NCBI GenBank assembly: GCA_002794785.1
Contig: NBBA01000016.1
Location: forward strand, 124,001-188,000
Length of the DNA stretch: 64,000 nucleotides
Direction of reading: 5' to 3'
Source of the DNA: Coniferiporia sulphurascens
Lineage: Eukaryota; Basidiomycota; Agaricomycetes; Hymenochaetales; Hymenochaetaceae
Shown: piece after piece, positions 1-11,786 of the stretch
How positions within the stretch are numbered: the first letter of the stretch is position 1
How the letters are laid out: each line of letters starts with the position of its first letter
The notes under the pieces: model-generated
Seen by the model: the letters and a program-made list of their open reading frames with translations, nothing else
Told to the model about the DNA's origin: nothing
The model's database searches: none
Translations under genes and position numbers: made by a program

Positions 1-229
1 CACTCTGTTGGTAGAAAGCAATATTATAAAAACATAACTAACTGTCCCTTTTCCACTTCTCTGCAGGTCCGGGTCCCTCAGGTTCAACCAGTCCCTGCAT
101 ACACTCATCTCCCATGGATGGATCTGCTGGCATTTACGACCGGATGAGTCTCGTTTGCCACTCCTATCACTCTGGTCAGTGAGGACACCTGCAAGGAATT
201 TGTGGCCGCCGCTTGCTCCCTGAGCACCC
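1..229 (+). mobile_element. LINE T1, upstream fragment of ORF2
   Basis: This is a plus-strand piece of LINE ORF2 from the spacer between reverse transcriptase and RNase H. It reads through the same conserved stretch seen in complete copies, including the intron-like AT-rich patch ending in CTGCAG at 61-66, and stops at the codons just before the RNase H motif. It is cut at 229 by the oligo(T) start of minus-strand LINE A. The matching downstream part resumes at 23463, about 100 codons further along, so insertion of A seems to have cost roughly 300 bp of target. The left end lies outside the window. Confidence 0.8.
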
Positions 230-550
230 TCTTTTTTTTTTTTTTTTTTTAAATTATTCCTTCAGTATTACATAATTACAAGCTGCCCCCCTGAAGGGGG
301 GGCCCTAACTACATAACAACGGAGGCGCCCGTCATTGTGCAACACACAAAACTGGGTGGGGGCCCTGCTCCCTGAAGGGTGCCAAGGTGTGGAGGGCCCC
401 TATTAGTAAGAGAAACTGAAAGAGGGAGGAATACATTTCACTACAACTATACCAAATGGGTGAAGGCAGGCAAAGGTGGTAGTTTAGAATAGGAAAGGGA
501 GGGCGAGAGTGCCGGCCGGGACATGCGGAGGGGAAGCCAAAGGGCAGGCA

Positions 551-3031
551 CTAGGCAGTGGAAAAGGTAGGAAGTGCACCTGAGAGCTCCAAGAGAGCTG
601 GGTCTGGGTCCTGGGAACGGGGTCCAAGCATACGACTCATGTAATCCCTGAGGAGGTCCAAGTCCATATCTTCGTCAGTCGGGTGTCCCTTGAGCTCCAT
701 TGTGGCAAAGGCCAGGCGGATGGCGGCCGAGGTACAGTCGGAGAGGCGGTTGAGGTGCCCTGTCAGCTTAAGCCAGTGGCGCAGAACCTGGAGACGGTTT
801 TCGTCGGCCCACTCAGTGTGGTGGGTCGGAAGGGGGTCATGGGGGGGCCAGATCTTGCATATCCAGGGTCGGAAGGTGAGGCAACCACCTAAGACATGCA
901 CAGTCGACTGGGCCGGCCAGGGGGGGTGGTTGTGCCATCTACAGTGCGAGATCAGGCCATGCCTGCGTCGGTAGGCAGAGTCAAAACTCAGCCAGTAGCC
1001 CCCATAGGGACTGGCATGGCAGAGGACTTGAGCGACTGCAGAGAGCTTGTGGTGAGGGTGGTCCACCGACTGTGTGATAAGCTTTCGGGGATGGCGGGAG
1101 GGGACCCCGTTGACGGCGAGATACTTGTTGGCTGTCGAGGCAAGGGGACGGGCTAGTGAGAGGGACCAACGCTCCATGAGTGTGTTGACTGCAGCCTCTT
1201 TCAGTGCTGAGGTGGAGGGTGCAAGGGAGGATGGGGGTAGGTTCGTTGCGAACTTCGCCTCATGGTCCGCCCATTCATTCCCTGGGATGTCCAAGTGGCC
1301 TGGGCACCAAACGAAATGAATGGAGAGTTCCAGGTAAGAGTCCAATAGAGTCTGGACCCCTGCCTTCCATTGGTGGAGGAGATGTGCACCGGGAGCTGGT
1401 GCCCATGTTCGGATCAGGTGGAGTGCCATCAGCGAATCTGACAGGAAGAAGATGTCAGATGCGACAGGCAGAAGCTCCCATAGGTGGTGTGCAGCCCAGC
1501 TTGGTGTGGAGGTGAGAGAGAAAATTTCTGCATCCGTAGCTGTTGTGCAGGTGGGGGAGGCCAGCCAATGGGACTTGAGGTGGGTAAGGCCCCTCATGGC
1601 ACAGACGGCTGATCCGGACTTTGAGCCGATGCAGGAGCCATCGGTGAAAACCTGGAGGTGGGGGAGGGTGCTCAGGGAGCGTGCGGTGCCCACAAATTCC
1701 TTGCGGGTGTCTTTGCCGACTGGAGTGGTGGGAGTGGCAAATGAAACTCGTCCATTCGTAAAAGCCAGAGGATCCGTCCACAGGGGATGAGTGTATGCAG
1801 GGACTGGTTGTACCCATGGGACCCAGGCCTGCAGAGAAGTGGAAAAGGGATGGTTAGTTACGGTTTTATAATATTGTTTTCTACCAACGGAGTGCGGGGT
1901 GTGCCAGAGGCACAGAGAGTGGAGAGTCTTAGCATATTCGAAATAGTAAGAAAGAGGGGGAAGGGAGCAAAGAAAGTTTGTGGAGAATGGGGAGGCACCT
2001 TTGTAGATGCCTAGAATCCATCTGCATGCCATGTTTTGCACAGCCTGCAGGTGGCTTACTAGTGTTTTTTGGCATTGGCCATGGTACCATACCAGGGCAC
2101 CCCATGTGAGGACAGAGCAGATGCAGGCAGTGTATAGTCGACAGAGGAGGAGGGCCGAGATTCCGCGTTCCGTGTTGCCGAGAATGCGGAGGGCAGTGAG
2201 CATGGAGAGGCCTTTGGAGCACATGCGTTCCATGTGGGCCTTGAATGTGAGGGCGGGATCCCACCATATTCCTGGCAAGCGGAGCGGGATAGAGGGTCGG
2301 ATAAGCATGGTGGGGGCGACCCATACTCCGGCGGTGTCCCAGTCGGTGTAGGCAGCTGAGCGTCGTCAGGGTGGGTGAAAGTGAAGGCACTCCGTTTTGG
2401 CAGCTTCAATGTTGAGACCGATGGCACCAAAGTGGGCATTGAGTTAGTGGTAGGCATTAGACAATTGCTGGCAGTTGGATGCCACACTGGGTCCGATGCA
2501 CACTAGGAGGTGGTCGTCAACATATGCAAGGGCAGTGGTGCCAGTTTGGTGAAATTTCTGGAGGACCACACCCGCAAATATAGTCGAGAGGATTGGGGAT
2601 ACCAGGGACCCTTGGGGGGTACCGAGGTCGGGTTTCAGGGTGGTTGGGAGGGTGGTGCCATCGAATGCAATGGCGACCTGCCGGTCTGTCATGAAGGACA
2701 GGCACCAGTCTGCCATGTCTGGTGGGCACTGGAGGTCCAAGAGTTGCCGGTGGAGGAGTTGCAGGTGTACCGAGTCGAAGAAACCCTGGATGTCGACCGC
2801 TAGGACCGAGCATACACGGCCCTCAGCATGGGCTCACTCTGCAATCTGTAGAAGGTGCTGGGCGGCGTCATAGATGGAATGTCCTTGATGCCCCCTGTAT
2901 TGGTTAGGTGGCAGTCAATCCCTTGTGTTGGCAAGGAACTGGAGCCAGTTAGCAATAATTTTTTCCAGGAGTTTCCCTAAGGTCTCCTCAAGGGTGATGG
3001 GCCAGAATGACCATGGTGAGAATGGGTCCTT
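551..3031 (-). pseudogene. LINE A ORF2, RT to RNase H C-terminal part
   Basis: This encodes the C-terminal part of the LINE replicase. The RT catalytic motif YVDD, followed by HLLVCIGPS, is near 2510-2530 and intact. A long open stretch at 551-2308 (585 codons) carries the RT thumb, the RNase H domain (FTDGS near 1640, then the conserved DAEIFSL and LSDSLMAL acidic motifs) and a Cys/His-containing tail ending in DPALLELSGALP. An in-frame TGA near 2366, in the HPP-RR segment, and frame changes near 2400-2500 break it upstream. The protein would copy LINE RNA at a nicked target in the nucleus. The RNase H half is unusually clean for an element this heavily interrupted. Confidence 0.85.
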
Positions 3032-3360
3032 CTTGTTTGGCTTCCTTTTTTTTATTTTTAAATTTATTATTCCTGCAGTATTACATAATTACAAGCTGCC
3101 CCCCCGCAGGGGGGGCCCTAACTACATAACAATAGAGGCGCCCATCATTGCACAATGCATGAAACTGGGCAGGGGCCCTGCTCCCTGAAGGGTGCCAGAG
3201 TGGGGAGGGCCCCTATTAGTAAGTACCAGAAGAGAGGGAGGAATACATATCACTATGGCCACACCAAACGGACGACATCAGGCAAAAGGGGGTAGCTTAG
3301 AATTGGAAAGGGAGGGCGAGAGTGCCAGCCGGGACATACACAGGAGAGTCTGAAAGGCAT

Positions 3361-6300
3361 TCATAGATCAGAGGAAAAGGGAGGAAGCGCACCTGCAAGC
3401 TCCAATAGAGCCGGGTCTGGGTCCTGGGTCCGGGGTCCAAGCATACTACTCATGTAGTCCCAAAGGAGGTCCAAGTCCATATCTTCATTGGTCAGGTGTC
3501 CCTCCAGCTCCATCGTGGCGAAGGCCAGGCGAATGGTGGCGGAGGTATGGTTGGACAGGCGGTTAAGGTGCCCTGTCAGCTTCAGCCAATGGCGCAGAAC
3601 CTGGAGGTGGTTTTCATCTGCCCACTCAGTGTGGTGGGTGGGAAGTGGTTCGCAGGGGGGCCAGACCCTACGGATCCATGGTCGGAAAGTCCTGCAGCCG
3701 CCTAGTATGTGGGTGGTCGACTGGGCTGGCCAGGGTGGGTGGTTGTGCCATCTGCAGTGTGAGATCAGGCCATGCCTGTGCCAGTAGGCTGAGTCAAAGC
3801 TCAGCCAGTAGCCCCCATAGGGACCAGCGCAGCAGAGGACCTGAGCAACTGCAGAGAGTTCACGGCGAGGGTGGTCCACCAACTGTGTGATCAGCTTTCA
3901 AGGATGGCGGGAAGGGACCCCATTGACGGCTAAGTATTTGTTGGCTGTCGAGGCGAGGGGGTGGGCCAGTGAGAGGGACCAACGCTCCATGAGTGTGTTG
4001 ACTGCAGCCTCTTTCAGTGCAGAGGTGGAGGGAGCAAGGGAAGACAGGGGTAGGTTCATCGCAAACTTCGCCTCATGGTCCGCCCATTCATTCCCAGGGA
4101 TATCAGAGTGACCCAGGCACCATACGAAATGAATGGAGAGGTCCAGGTATGAGTCCAATAGAGTCTGGACCCCTGCCTTCCATTGGTGGAGGAGATGTGC
4201 ACCTGGAACTGGTGCCCATGTGCAGATCAGGTGGAGTGCCATCAGCGAATCTGACAGGAAGAAGATGTCAGATGCGACAGGCAGATGCTCCCATAGGTGG
4301 TGTGCGGCCCAGCTTGGAGTGGAGGTGAGGGAAAAAATTTCCGTGTCTGTTGCTGTTGCGCAGGTGGGGGAGGCCAGCCAGCGGGATTTGAGGCAGGTAA
4401 GGCCCTTCATGGCGCAGATGGCTGAACCAGACTTAGACCCGATGCGTGAGCCATCAGTGAAGACCTGGAGGTGGGGGAGGGAGCTCAGGGAGAGCGTGGT
4501 GCCCACAAATTCCTTGCGGGTGTCCTCACTGACCGGAGTGATAGGAGTGGCAAACGAAACTCATCCATTCATAAATGCCAGAGGATCCATCCATGGGGGA
4601 TGAGTGTATGCAGGAACCGGCTGAACCCGGGGGGCCTGGACCTGCAGAGAAGTGGAAAAGGGGCAGTTAGTTACTGTTTTATAATAGCGTTTTCTACCGA
4701 CGGAATGCGGGGTGCACCAGAGGCACAGAGAATGGAGGGTCTTAGCATACTCGAAGTAATAAGAAAGAGGGGGGAGGGAACAAAGGAAATTTGTGGAGAA
4801 GGGGGAGGTGCCTTTGTAGACACCCAGAATCCATCTGCAAGCCATGTTTTGCACAGCCTGCAGGCAGCTTACTAGTGTTTTTTGGCATCGGCCATGGTAC
4901 CATACCAGGGTGCCCCATGTTAGGATGGAGCGGATGCAGGCAGTGTATAGTCGACAGAGGAGGAGGGCCGAGATTCCGCTTTCAGTGTTGCCTAGTATGC
5001 AGAGGGCAGCTAGTGTGGAGAGGCCCTTGGAGCACATGCGCTCCACGTGGGCCTTGAATGTGAGGGCGGGGTCCCACCATATTCCAAGCCAATGGAGTGG
5101 GATAGAGGGTCAGATAAGTGTGGTGGGGGCGACCCAAACTCCGGCAGTGTCCCAGTCGGTATAGGTGGCTGAACAACGTCGAGGTGGGTGGAAGTGAAGG
5201 CACTCCGTTTTGGCGGCTTCGATGTTGAGGCCGATGGCACCAAAGTGGGCATTGAGTTGGTGGTAGGCATTAGACAGTTGCTGGCAGTTGGATGCCATGC
5301 TGGGTCCGATGCACACTAGGAGGTGGTTGTTGACATATGCGAGGGTGGTGGTGCCGGTTTGGTGGATTTTCCGGAGGACCACGCCCACGAATATGGTCAA
5401 GAGGATCAGGGATACCAGCGACCCTTGGGGGGTGCCGAAGTCAGGTTTCTGGGCTGTTGGAAGGGTGGTGCCATCAAAAGCGATAGCCACCTGCCGATCC
5501 GTCATGAAAGACAAGCACCAGTCCGCCACGTCTGGTGGGCACTGGAGGTCCAAGAGTTGCTGGTGGAGGAGTTGTGGGTGTACCGAGTCAAAGAACCCCT
5601 GTATGTCGACTGCTAGGACCGAACATACATGGCCCTCAGTGTGGGCACACTCCGCTATTTGTAGAAGGTGCTGGGTGGCGTCGTAGACAGAGTGTCCTTG
5701 ATGCCCCCCATATTGGTTGGGTGGCAGCCAATCTCTCATGTTAGCGAGGAACTGGAGCTGGTTAGCTATAATCTTTTCGAGGAGTTTCCCTAAGGTCTCC
5801 TCAAGGGTAATGGGCCGATATGAGTGTGGCGAGAAGGGGTCCTTCTTGTTTGGCTTCCGTAGCATTACCACTTTTGCCACCTGCCAGCACTTAGGGTGGT
5901 GCCCCATGTGCAGGCAGTCGTTGAAAAGGGCAAGTATCTCCTTGGGGTAAGCGTCTACTACCCATTTGAGAGGGCGGTATCCGATCCCCGAGAGGCCCAG
6001 GGCCGACAAGTTGGAGGTGTTGGACAGTGCCCCTGTAAGCTCCATGAGGAGGATGGGCGGGGCAGCTGTTTGGGGGGGAGGCAGAGGTGTGTCGGCCGCT
6101 TGTTGGGGTGGCGGGGGTGTGAAGAAGGTAGTGTGGAAGAGCTCACCTTTCTTGTCGTCCGATTGGGTGAAGGAGCCATCATGCTTTTTGAGTGAAGGGA
6201 TCGGTGTAGGGTGGTTGCCAAGGCCTCGTTTGGCCCAGCCCCAGATGTTAGAGGCATCTGCTTGGTCTGCCTGCTCGGCATAAAAATGCCGCTTTGCCGC

Positions 6301-7427
6301 CCAGATGCCTCGCTTAAATGCATGGCAGGCTGCTGACTGCTGAAGGGGGGTGGGGGCCGCTGAGATCGCCTGGAGGAGCGATTTGCAGGTCGGGGTCCAC
6401 CAGGGGACCTCGGTTTTGGATGGCTTGCTGATTCTGGTGAACGGGGCGAGGGCAGCAATCATGGAGTCGACTACTGCCTGCGCTTTGATGTCGAGGGTGA
6501 GGGTGTTGTCCGCCTGTTGAAGGAAGGCAGCTTCAAGGAGTGGAAAGGCAATGTCGGTCCACTCCTCCTTGTTGGCTGGTGTTAGTCAGTGGGTTTTGAC
6601 GGTGTTAGTCAACGGGTTTTGACGGTAGGAGGTGGGGGCCAGGACGGCAGGGACCACCATAGCATGGCGTGGTCGGACAGAGTGGAAGTGGTTGAGGTGC
6701 CCGAGTCTAGGATTGCATCAGGGTTGATTGCGGGTGGGGACCAGATCATGTCGATTGGGCACCGTTGACAGTTATCGACGGGCCCAGAGTCAGAGTCTGG
6801 GAGGTGAGCTGGCACAAGGCCATGCTCCTGGAAGAAGTCATCAAGAGGTTGCGCTCTCAAGTCCTCCTGCTGTGCAGCAAGGAGTTCGGACCATGAGTGG
6901 TGGCAACAGTTGAAGTCGCCCACCACCAAGAGAGTGGAGGCCAATGCCGGTGGGATTGAAAAAAGGAACGACTCACCGGGGTAGAGGGGGGTGGCGGTGG
7001 TGTGGTCCAGCACATGCATACCATAATAGTTGCATAGGCGGATCATCAGATGTGAGTGGATTTCGATGGTGAGGACATTGGTGCCAGAGGATGCGGCACC
7101 TAAGACTGACCAGGCGGTTGGTGGGATGGCCCAGGATACATATGTGACAACCCTTGGCCAGGTGGCTGGGGGAAGAATGGCTGTGTATCCTGGGAGGGAT
7201 GGGACATTGAGTACTGGCATGCTGGTCGGGTCAGTGAGTGATGGCTGGAGGCCAATTTGATACCAGGGAGGCTCCTGAATCAGAATGATGGTGGGTGGGG
7301 ATGGGTCAGTGGTAAGGATCGGAATGAGGGAATGGACCACGGCTAAGGAGCGGGCAGCATTCCACTGAAGAATAGAAATGTCTCTATTCATTGGTCCTCC
7401 ATGTGTTTGTTGTTGGGCCCCTCGATG
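3361..7427 (-). pseudogene. LINE B ORF2 (endonuclease, RT, RNase H)
   Basis: In order the ORF encodes an APE-like endonuclease (7427 to about 6609; ILIQEPPW near the start, VVGDFN in the middle, SDHAMLWWSL near the end), reverse transcriptase (6462-5110), RNase H (FTDGSRIGSKSG near 4450) and the Cys/His tail ending at 3361. It starts at ATG 7427, overlapping the ORF1 stop. Damage is limited: an imperfect 23-bp tandem duplication at about 6580-6625 shifts the frame, and three TGA codons (5110-5112, 4561-4563, 3898-3900) sit where sister copies have arginine. The RT active site reads YVNN at 5326-5337 instead of YVDD, which would abolish polymerase activity. Both D-to-N changes fit CpG transitions. 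Confidence 0.9.
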
Positions 7428-9458
7428 GCCTCCAGAATCTGGCAGTAATGCCGTTTTTTGGGACATTGAGGGAGGGTGGTGGGGTGGTCGCCTTTGCAGT
7501 TCGTGCAGTGGCGGGGTGGTCGCCTTTGCAGTTCATGCAGTGGCAGGGGTGAGGGCAGTGGTCGCCCTCAATGGCTTCAGTGGTGCAGGATGTGCACGAC
7601 TTATGATGGTTGTGGGTTAGATGACCCCCTCTGCAGTCAGCGCAGCATGGCTGGGCACAGCAGCCTTTCGTCCCATGGCCTAGGCCCTGGCAGCGTTCAC
7701 ATTGGGTGAGGCTGGGGCGGTAGGGAGGGATGGAGAGGGAGAGGGAGGCGCCAAACAGCCAGACACATGGGCACTTAAGGAGCTGTGCATGAATTGATCC
7801 ATCAGGGTTGGAGAAGGAGAAAGCCATGGGACACTTCTGGAGGGTCGGGAGGTGGTCCTCCATGGCAGTGAAGTGGGGGTCGACTACAAAGTTGAGGGTG
7901 CGGAGCACTGGATTGTTCCGGATTTCGGCCATCAGGGCCTTCAGGGAGATGGTGTGGCCATTTTGACCAAAGAGGTAGTCCACACATGGCACCATGGAGA
8001 TGCGGAGGGCGGACCGGGGGCGGACCCAGACTGAGGTGAGGGTGAACTGGGCGGATATTTGGTCAGCCATTGTGGATAGGCACCTGTCATGCATATGGGC
8101 CGTGAATGCCACTGAGTGATGGTCTATGATTGTGTTGGTGGTGGGTGAGGCAGAGGAGGGTCGCTTGGCGAAAGAGGTCACAAGGTTTCCCTTCACGTTG
8201 AACGAGGATGCGAGAACCGTGACCTGGTCAGCAGTGGGTAGGGAGGCAAAGAACTCATGGGCAGTGGTGGTGAGGCATATAGCCGGGAGCTGTGGCTCGG
8301 TTTTGGGGACGACGGTCGGGATTAGGACCAGGGTTGGGTCCTTGGCATAGACCGGGGGCAGGGGCGGGACCTGGTGTTGCTTTCTCTTCTTCTTGTGGGT
8401 CACTGTCATAAAGACCGTGCCTGGAGCCGGTGCAACTGGGTTGGGGTTGGAGGCTGTAGGTGGGGCCGGGGCTGCCGCCACCTGGGCATAGGAGGAGGTC
8501 GGTGCCGCAGTGTTGGCAGTCTGGGCGTTGGTGGCAGTGTGGGCCTGGGCCTTCTGGGCCTGTGTGGCATGGGGCGCAGGCCGGTTGACAAGCATTGAGA
8601 CTTGTCGGGAGATGGATGCCACCTCTGTGGAGAGCTGTTTAACAATGTTTGTCAGCGCAGCCACATCAGGTGACACATTAGCGGTTCCAGGGGTCCTAGT
8701 AAGGACAGAGGGTTGGGGGGCGGTGGCCGGGGTCCTTTGTAGGGGGCGAACTGGGGCGAAGGGTGCTGGCAGGGAGGCTTCCGCCCCCCCCTTGCGATGT
8801 TGTAGGCCATCTTGATGTTGCACGAGACGATGTGCTGGGGGTCCTTCTCATCCCTAAAAACGCCGGTGATGGTCTGTTGGACGTTCCAGAGGAGGTCACC
8901 TACAAACTTGGCGGCTGCCCAGTCAATCTCTGCAGGGTTGTAGCAGTGGGTCTTCCAGTCAAAGTCCTCTAGCACTCTGGAGATGGCATACATGAAGCCC
9001 AACGTGTGCGGCTTGAACTGGTTGCGCGGGCGGGGTCGGGGGGTGTGTGGGGAGAGGTTGTCTGATGAGCGTTTGTTGGTAAGCGGTGGCGACAGGGTGT
9101 GTGGGTTCTCGAGGATCTCTTCCATCTCACCAAACTCATTGGATCCAGTGGGTGGGTTGGAGCCTGTGGATGGGGGGCGGCTGATGTGTTCGAATGCACA
9201 AGTGAACTCGTTGTTCGAGACTCCAATGATGGGTGACAGAGCGAGACGGAGAGCGTCTGGGGACGACACCAGGAGGCCTGGGTCAATTTGGGCAGGGGTG
9301 GGGGTCATGCCGTGTAGTGCAGCAGTGGTGTTGCCAGTGGCCACCCAGTTGGTGGCAGTCCTGGCTGCCCTGTCGGCATCAGCACTGGCCGATGAGGGAG
9401 GTGGGAGGGGTGGTTGAGTCGATCGTAGAGCATTCCTGTATCCACTAGGGTTCGACAT
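7384..9458 (-). pseudogene. LINE B ORF1 (Gag-like, zinc knuckles)
   Basis: ORF1 of Tad/I-type LINEs encodes an RNA-binding protein that packages element RNA. It begins at ATG 9458 (MSNPSGYRNAL) and ends at the stop at 7384-7386. The N-terminal third is Pro/Ser/Thr-rich. A conserved middle follows (FVGDLLWNVQ), then a Pro/Ala/Gln-rich linker. The C-terminus has at least one clear CX2CX4HX4C knuckle (CERCQGLGHGTKGC, near 7680) and two further Cys/His clusters. A run of eight G in sense near 8783-8790 shifts the frame, so the upstream part (to about 8790) and downstream part are in different frames. The end overlaps the ORF2 start. Confidence 0.88.
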
Positions 9459-9530
9459 GGGGGAGTTTTAGCTGCCCACACTAGTCGATGGTGGTGGTTA
9501 CTGGTCAAGAAGGATGCTTGTTTGGCTTCC

Positions 9531-10044
9531 TGAGCATCACTACTTTTGCTGATTGCCAGCACTTGGGGTGGTGCCCCATGCGCAGGCAGTCATTGAAAAG
9601 AGTGAGGATCTCATCAGGGTAGGTGTCTACCACCCATTTAAGTGGGCGATAGCCGATCCCTGAGAGGCCCGGGGCTGATAAGTTGGAGGTGTCAGACAGT
9701 GCCCCCATGAGCTCTGAGCAGAGTATAGGTGGGGCAGCGGGTTGGGGGGGGGGCGGCGGTGTATCGGCCGCTTGTTGGGGTGGGGGGGGCGTGAAGAAAG
9801 TAGTGCAGAAAAGCTCACCTTTCTCATCATCTGTTTGTGTGAAGGTTCCATCGCGTTTTTTGAGTGAGGGGATTGGGGTGGGTCGGTTGCCCAGGCCACG
9901 CTTGGCCCAGCTCCATATATTGGATGTGTCGGCTTGGTCGGCTTGTTCGGCATAGAAATGCCGCTTGGCCGCCCGTATGCCGCGTTTAAAAGTGCGGCAG
10001 GCTGCTGATCGCTGAAGGGGGGTGGTAGCTGTCGATATCGCCTG
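9531..10044 (-). pseudogene. LINE A ORF2, RT N-terminal segment
   Basis: This is the continuation of LINE A after the B insertion. It is open for 183 codons and carries the spacer and first part of RT, with motifs shared by all copies (NIWSWAKRGLGNRPTPIPSL, then LSAPGLSGIGYRPLKWVVD and CWQSAKVVMLRKPNK). It is cut at 10044 by solo LTR X. The reading continues at 11787 beyond X. Confidence 0.85.
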
Positions 10045-10217
10045 TGTTAGGACCAAGGGTAACCGTGGTTAGCCGATGGAACAAGTAGTCAAGATAGAGT
10101 TGAGGCGTGTGATTGAGTCAAGAATAAGTTGGTAGATGTTGGTACTTCGCTCAGGAGAAGTCTGAGAGAATTGAGAAGGTGAATTAAACTGGGGGTCTAG
10201 GCTGGTCTAGGCCCTCC

Positions 10218-10473
10218 TATTAAATAAATATAACGAAACAATATAAATAACAGATGGTCATATGAACAACCATCTTACTAAGTAAACGATAACACAATGA
10301 TAATGCCATATGATAAGAGCTATGATAGTTATAGTATCAGTAGCTCACAGTAGATGTATATAAGGAGAGCTGGTCTCTGCCATGAAATACATCGGTTTAC
10401 GCTGATAACCCACCTTCGCGTCAACTTCACCACTGCACCTCATCATCTACTACAAAGTAGGTAGATTTTAAGA
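10218..10473 (+). mobile_element. Solo LTR of the copia family
   Basis: This 256-bp sequence starts TATTAAATAAATATAA and ends GATTTTAAGA. It has the same length and ends as the two LTRs of the copia element at 30464-35889, but the opposite orientation. It is flanked by the 5-bp duplication CCTCC (10213-10217, 10474-10478). It was therefore a separate copia insertion into X, later reduced by LTR-LTR recombination. Confidence 0.9.
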
Positions 10474-10655
10474 CCTCCTTATATACATGAAGAAGAAGCT
10501 CCACTTGAAAGCGGACACTCCACAAGGCTCTGCAGTTGGAGCTATGACGCCTCACAGTGTCGTCATAAGCTCCACTGACTTGGAGCTGCGTACCAGTGCA
10601 AATGACCTCATTAGAGGATCATATGAGAAATAACTATCTATGATTGGCCGTTGGT

Positions 10656-10712
10656 GCTCCACTGAGCTCCACTGTGCGTCATGCGCTCCACTATGCTCCA
10701 CTAGGCTCCACT
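10656..10712. repeat. Short GCTCCACT octamer cluster inside LTR X
   Basis: Five copies of GCTCCACT occur at roughly 10-bp or longer spacing (starts 10656, 10666, 10685, 10695, 10705), with two looser copies near 10498 and 10567. Clustered short repeats in an LTR may be regulatory binding sites, but nothing here shows what would bind. Confidence 0.6.
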
Positions 10713-11786
10713 GAGCTCATAGGGACGTCATATGGTATCATAATGACTTCACCATGACACTTAGGCTGTGCGCGTCGCCCCACTGTTCTGCACACTACCC
10801 TGTAGTCTTATGTGCCAGTGGCTTCTTGTTAAGATGCTGCCTAACAGCTTGATGATTGGTAAGTCGTTAACTTGTCTCATTGGCCTCCTGTACTGGTTCC
10901 TCCATGTTGTCTTGTCGTATTGGACACTTCGCCATTTAGAGTTTGTGGCTGGCTTCGGTAAGTGCTTCGGTTCCTGCCGAGTGTGGCTTAATCGTGTAAT
11001 GCGATATCAGCTAAAGGTCCATAGGCGGGTACCTTTCGGTTGGTGTCCTGTCGTCGATCACATTGTCCGGCGGTTCGTTAATGTGGTTTATCCTAGCGAT
11101 ACGTCGCGTGTATCCTGGAGGTGGCACCGGGGGTGATCCATTTGATAACCATAGTGTTATCATGTAAAGATTAACATTGCCAATCTGCTGATTGGCAGTT
11201 GTCGATCCCTTTGCTGATAGATTCTCAAAGAGGGTGATTACCTTTGCACATAATCAGTGAGCGTTAGCTAGGAATGTGTTATCCTGCAACGTCCTGTACG
11301 GGAAGGATCCTGAGACCACTCGTAGGTCACATTCCTTGTCATGTATGTGTGGGTTCACTATCATCTGGACATGGACATTGTGCAAAAACTCCTGTACATC
11401 GAAGATGTACATTTGTATCGTGTGCGTTACCCTGACCTCCATGCCGTTGCCTATAGGGTCTACAGCGTGATCTGTAGTTACCTGGCAGTTCATGTACCCT
11501 GCCATGTAAAAGCATTCAGTTATTACTGTGTTAAATGCTTCCCATGATTGATTGTATGCAGTCCAGCATTGGTGGCAGAGTCTTGACAGGTCAAGAGTCT
11601 TTAGTGGTCACTTGAGCATTGTGATTGGCCTGATATTCCCAAGAAGTCCTGGTTTTCTAGTTAGTTCTATCCCCATGTTGAATGATCGCTGGATAGTCTC
11701 CGTGGGAGTCCCTTCCTGTATTGGTAGTCGCTGGTATTGTTGTCTAAGCTTGTAAGCAAGCTTATTCATCAATTCCTAACAGCCTG

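Larger units (their letters stand above)
3046..9516 (-). mobile_element. LINE B, full length (family alpha)
   Basis: B is a complete minus-strand LINE of 6,471 bp. Its 3' tail (oligo-T and AAATTTATTATT on the plus strand) begins at 3046 and its 5' end, CATCCTTCTTGACC in sense, is at 9516. A 14-bp target-site duplication, CTTGTTTGGCTTCC, lies at 3032-3045 and 9517-9530, which proves insertion into LINE A. It has a roughly 58-nt 5' leader, ORF1, ORF2 and a 3' UTR with the conserved G/C hairpin (3095-3118). The same 5' start is seen in G and L, so it is the true element end. It is inactive: the RT motif is YVNN and there are stops and two frameshifts. Confidence 0.93.
10045..11781. mobile_element. 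Solo LTR X (large LTR, internal part lost)
   Basis: X begins TGTTAGGA and ends TCCTAACA, a perfect 8-bp inverted terminus of TG...CA type. It is flanked by the 5-bp duplication GCCTG at 10040-10044 and 11782-11786, as left by an LTR-retrotransposon integrase. Without the nested copia solo LTR and its duplication it is 1,476 bp. It has no convincing ORF, so it is read as a solo LTR of an element whose internal region is not in the window. Its orientation is unknown. It holds a cluster of GCTCCACT octamers. A non-autonomous element without LTRs is less likely given the 5-bp duplication and TG/CA ends. Confidence 0.75.

Noticed and set aside
8783..8790. Programmed frameshift at the G-run in LINE B ORF1
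   Set aside because: LINE A reads the same region in one frame with a different run length, so it is more likely an ordinary homopolymer indel.
10768..11136. 122-codon plus-strand frame inside LTR X
   Set aside because: No recognisable motif, Trp/Cys/Leu-rich composition without domain character, and no supporting context. It is probably a chance frame.
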